Virus record (IMG/VR): IMGVR_UViG_3300025816_000043
Span: 1 to 34,451 of that record
DNA from: a virus
Reading direction: 5' to 3' (one strand)
Length of the DNA stretch: 34,451 nucleotides
Shown here: positions 32,629-34,451 of the stretch, piece by piece
How the letters are laid out: each line of letters begins with the position of its first letter
Position numbering within the stretch: position 1 is the first letter of the stretch
Translations under genes and position numbers: made by a program
Notes under the pieces: generated by a model
Told to the model about the DNA's origin: nothing
What the model saw: the letters and a program-made list of their open reading frames with translations, nothing else
Databases searched by the model: none

Positions 32629-33221
32629 TTCAGTTGTGCTTTTAATCTATCTAACATTTGAGTGACATAAGGAGTAGCGTTAAATTTAATAAAACCGACT
32701 TTACTCTCTACCTGTATAGCTACTCCAGACCTACTGTTTTTAGATTCTTTAAAAATTGTATTGCTATAATTAGTTATACCTCTTTCGACACCTTTTACCC
32801 AGCTTTTGGTGCTCCATGTCATTGGTGTTACGTTATATATATCAGCTTTAGACGGAACAGAAATATCAAATTGCCAAACAAATGAGGTGCTAGAAATCTT
32901 CTTTATCTTACCTTTTTTATTTAAAATCGTAATATTATTTTCTATCTGATCTCTCAATATTTCTATTGGTTGCTGGCCCGAATTAAACCCCAAAAAACCA
33001 AAAAAGTTTCCTCTTCCTCCTAACAGAGAGCTTGCCATTCCGCTTGGCCCCTGTTTTATCTCTCTAGTAACTGGATGAGCGTCGAAATCTTTTAAAAAAT
33101 CTTTTTTAAGCTTATCAGATTTTTGTTTTGCTGCTCCGTAAGCTAAATTTTGTAATACTTTTGAATTAGTATAGTTTTTCTTCAAAAGTTGCTTAATATC
33201 TAATTTCTTTCTAAGAGCCAT
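32625..33221 (-). CDS. Tail-completion/neck protein, HK97 gp10-like by position
   Basis: A 198-residue basic protein. It has a helical Lys-rich N-terminus, then D-A-H-P-V-T-R-E-I-K-Q-G-P, S-S-L-L-G-G-R-G-N-F-F-G-F-L-G-F, and a C-terminal strand F-I-K-F-N-A-T-P-Y-V-T-Q-M-L. The H-P-V-T-R-E-I to G-N-F-F-x-F-[LI]-G-F run is one I recognise from neck genes of other marine-type phages, from memory. It overlaps the upstream gene by TAATG and the downstream by ATGA, tying it to neck genes. It probably joins head connector to tail tube; exact step uncertain. Confidence 0.55.
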   Translation of the reverse strand: MALRKKLDIKQLLKKNYTNSKVLQNLAYGAAKQKSDKLKKDFLKDFDAHPVTREIKQGPSGMASSLLGGRGNFFGFLGFNSGQQPIEILRDQIENNITILNKKGKIKKISSTSFVWQFDISVPSKADIYNVTPMTWSTKSWVKGVERGITNYSNTIFKESKNSRSGVAIQVESKVGFIKFNATPYVTQMLDRLKAQLK

Positions 33222-33658
33222 TAAGTGGTTGCCTCCAGATAGAAAACGTAATAAGTCTGACCAACAAAAAATCTTGTTCCCTCAGAACTTATAACATTAA
33301 ACATTTTGCCATTTATTTCTACAGTTTCAGTTTTGCCCTTCTCTATATAGTTTTTACAGTCAAGTTCGACTTTTATCCTCACTTCACCTTTTTCTATATC
33401 AACTTTTAATTCTTCTTGGTAGTTTAAGGGTTGATCTTCTTTATAATTAATTATAGCACTAAAACTTTGACTAACAGGTGCGTAAGTAACCTGTTCTTTG
33501 GGCGCTCCATAACCAGCATAAATATTTTGATCAGCGGTTAAGGTTACTGTTCTTTTAGGTTCTTTATGAACCGTTATAGTTCCCTTAAACGTGTCAAAAT
33601 GATCGGCGAGGGCTTGTTTTAAACCCGGCAATGCAGAATCTGGAATTAAAGATGCCAT
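33221..33658 (-). CDS. Head-tail connector/stopper-position protein, 145 aa
   Basis: A small beta-rich protein. A short helix (A-L-P-G-L-K-Q-A-L-A-D-H-F) leads into strands such as G-T-I-T-V-H-K-E and R-T-V-T-L-T-A-D, then G-E-V-R-I-K-V-E-L-D-C-K, and it ends in F-F-V-G-Q-T-Y-Y-V-F-Y-L-E. The size and beta-barrel-like pattern suit a stopper protein that closes the head after packaging. The start overlaps the preceding stop by TAATG. No motif proves the role; position and size are the main support. Confidence 0.5.
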   Translation of the reverse strand: MASLIPDSALPGLKQALADHFDTFKGTITVHKEPKRTVTLTADQNIYAGYGAPKEQVTYAPVSQSFSAIINYKEDQPLNYQEELKVDIEKGEVRIKVELDCKNYIEKGKTETVEINGKMFNVISSEGTRFFVGQTYYVFYLEATT

Positions 33659-34251
33659 TATCCTATATAGTTTGGAACCCGATTATATGGGTAACCTTCA
33701 TTATTACTTGGAAACTCTGCCCTTACAGTATCATCTCCAGCCACCTGAAGAGGTGAAGTTTTTCTTAATTTATAAGCGTTTATTAAATCAGTAAGCTCCG
33801 AATACTCTTCTTTTTTTAGCGCCAAATAAGTTTTACTTAATTCATTTTTATTTATTTTTCGAACTCTTGATCCATCAGATGCTACTTCTACAACAGGATC
33901 GGATGAAGCCGCTCCAATTGTACTTCGTATTTGTTTGTCGTAATAATGCACGAAATACATTTTTTTCAAGATAGCTGCTTCTTCGGGTTCTATAGTTACA
34001 GAAGCTGGATCACCTAAACCAACAGCGCCGGTTGCTTCATTAAAAGCTTGAGGAACATATTGTGATTCTTTAAAACTGCCTGAAAATTCGTAAGCTTCAG
34101 TTCCGTGATCGTAAATCTTAAAAGCTGTATTGAGTCTGTTATTTAGCTCTCCAACATTACTACGAATCCAAAAGGATATGGCTGGGATAGAGAGCGATGA
34201 TGGCTCTCCCAGTTCTCTATAAATTTCATCAGCTATGTCTACAATTTTCAT
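33658..34251 (-). CDS. Head-tail adaptor-position protein, 197 aa
   Basis: A protein whose N-terminal half is helical (I-V-D-I-A-D-E-I-Y-R-E-L-G, then S-F-W-I-R-S-N-V-G-E-L-N-N-R-L), with an acidic helix pair in the middle (E-E-A-A-I-L-K-K-M-Y-F-V-H-Y-Y) and a C-terminal Y-L-A-L-K-K-E-E-Y-S-E-L helix plus a polar tail. A mainly helical first connector is the usual adaptor pattern, as in HK97 gp6. It follows a 50-base gap with a TGTGTAATTT element and a TTAGGA ribosome site. It is the first gene of the right-hand neck operon. Confidence 0.55.
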   Translation of the reverse strand: MKIVDIADEIYRELGEPSSLSIPAISFWIRSNVGELNNRLNTAFKIYDHGTEAYEFSGSFKESQYVPQAFNEATGAVGLGDPASVTIEPEEAAILKKMYFVHYYDKQIRSTIGAASSDPVVEVASDGSRVRKINKNELSKTYLALKKEEYSELTDLINAYKLRKTSPLQVAGDDTVRAEFPSNNEGYPYNRVPNYIG

Positions 34252-34260
34252 CGTTTCCTA

Positions 34261-34270
34261 AAATTACACA
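34261..34270 (-). promoter_or_regulatory. Recurrent TGTGTAATTT element upstream of the neck operon
   Basis: Minus-strand TGTGTAATTT lies 9 bases before the ATG at 34251, with TTAGGA as ribosome site in between and an A run before it. It departs from the AGTGTAATAT core at two positions. Confidence 0.35.
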
Positions 34271-34301
34271 TTTTTTGCCTATAAAGAGCTATCTATATCT
34301 A

Positions 34302-34451
34302 TTATAATCCGAATCTAGATTTTAAAGCATTGTAGTTTTGAAGAACTTCAGTATTAGATAATTTTCTATTGTATAAGTTTACGCAGCCCATTTGGCCATT
34401 TAAATAAAAATCACCATTTCTCCATCTCCCTATTGTATACTGACTAGTGGA
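34302..34451 (-). CDS. LamG/concanavalin-like domain protein, C-terminal end
   Basis: The last 49 residues of a gene that starts beyond the window. The frame reads W-R-N-G-D-F-Y-L-N-G-Q-M-G-C-V-N-L-Y-N-R then K-L-S-N-T-E-V-L-Q-N-Y-N-A-L-K-S-R-F-G-L before TAA. The G-x-M-G-x-V-x-[LI]-Y-N-R-x-L-S-x-x-E-V-x-Q-N-Y-N-A pattern is the usual end of a LamG/laminin-G-like jelly roll, found in phage virion surface proteins. It precedes the neck operon by 50 bases. It could decorate the head or a fibre. Only the final strand and helix can be judged. Confidence 0.75.
   Translation of the reverse strand, partial: STSQYTIGRWRNGDFYLNGQMGCVNLYNRKLSNTEVLQNYNALKSRFGL

Noticed and set aside
34301-34306. TATAAT on the minus strand before the neck operon as a promoter
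   Set aside because: The hexamer overlaps the stop of the LamG-like gene and has no recognisable -35 at 16-18 bases, so chance in AT-rich DNA is likely.

Overview
The window looks like a piece of an AT-rich double-stranded DNA tailed phage (Caudoviricetes) with a long non-contractile tail. It carries a TP901-type tape measure, major tail proteins, head-tail connector-like genes and a lambda-like tail-tip set in the order M, L, K, I, J. No sheath or baseplate-wedge gene is visible. The genes are packed almost end to end, often with ATGA or TAATG overlaps, and no integrase, tRNA, rRNA, CRISPR or insertion sequence is seen. The host cannot be read from the sequence. A B12-dependent ribonucleotide reductase and the AT-rich composition would suit an aquatic or marine phage, but that is inference.

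Layout. (1) Bases 1-4517, plus strand: the 3' two thirds of a class II ribonucleotide reductase, a GT-A-like glycosyltransferase, a small unknown, a DUF2589-like protein with a diverged partner, a small coiled-coil protein, and an MGMFDD-family protein with two C-terminal membrane segments. (2) Bases 4514-10488, minus strand: three tandem tail-tube-like paralogues followed by a 1102-residue IPT/TIG-like repeat protein. (3) Bases 10551-20348, plus strand: the tail-tip operon (gpM-, gpL-, gpK-, gpI- and gpJ-like) and one more gene ending in a coiled coil. (4) Bases 20345-34451, minus strand, read from right to left: the end of a LamG-like protein, four head-tail connector/tail-completion-like genes, two paralogous major tail proteins, a strong terminator, three genes in the tail-assembly-chaperone position, and a 2135-residue tape measure.

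How it fits together. Region 4 would build the neck, tube and tape measure. Region 3 would build the tip that closes the tube, cuts the cell wall (JAMM plus NlpC/P60 protein) and binds the host (J). Region 2 probably adds further tube-like or surface parts and a large beta-rich adhesin. Tail-tip genes normally follow the tape measure on the same strand; here that block is inverted. At both convergent junctions the two stop codons overlap within one TTAA. The divergent 10489-10550 gap holds promoter-like elements for both directions.

Points most worth a second look: the tape measure is interrupted by cassettes separated by a repeated G-F-[VI]-P-N-F motif, one of which has a PD-(D/E)XK nuclease-like residue pattern; five proteins share what looks like a doubled tail-tube fold; a recurring AGTGTAATAT-like element lies just upstream of six start codons on both strands; and a DUF2589-like pair sits in a phage genome.
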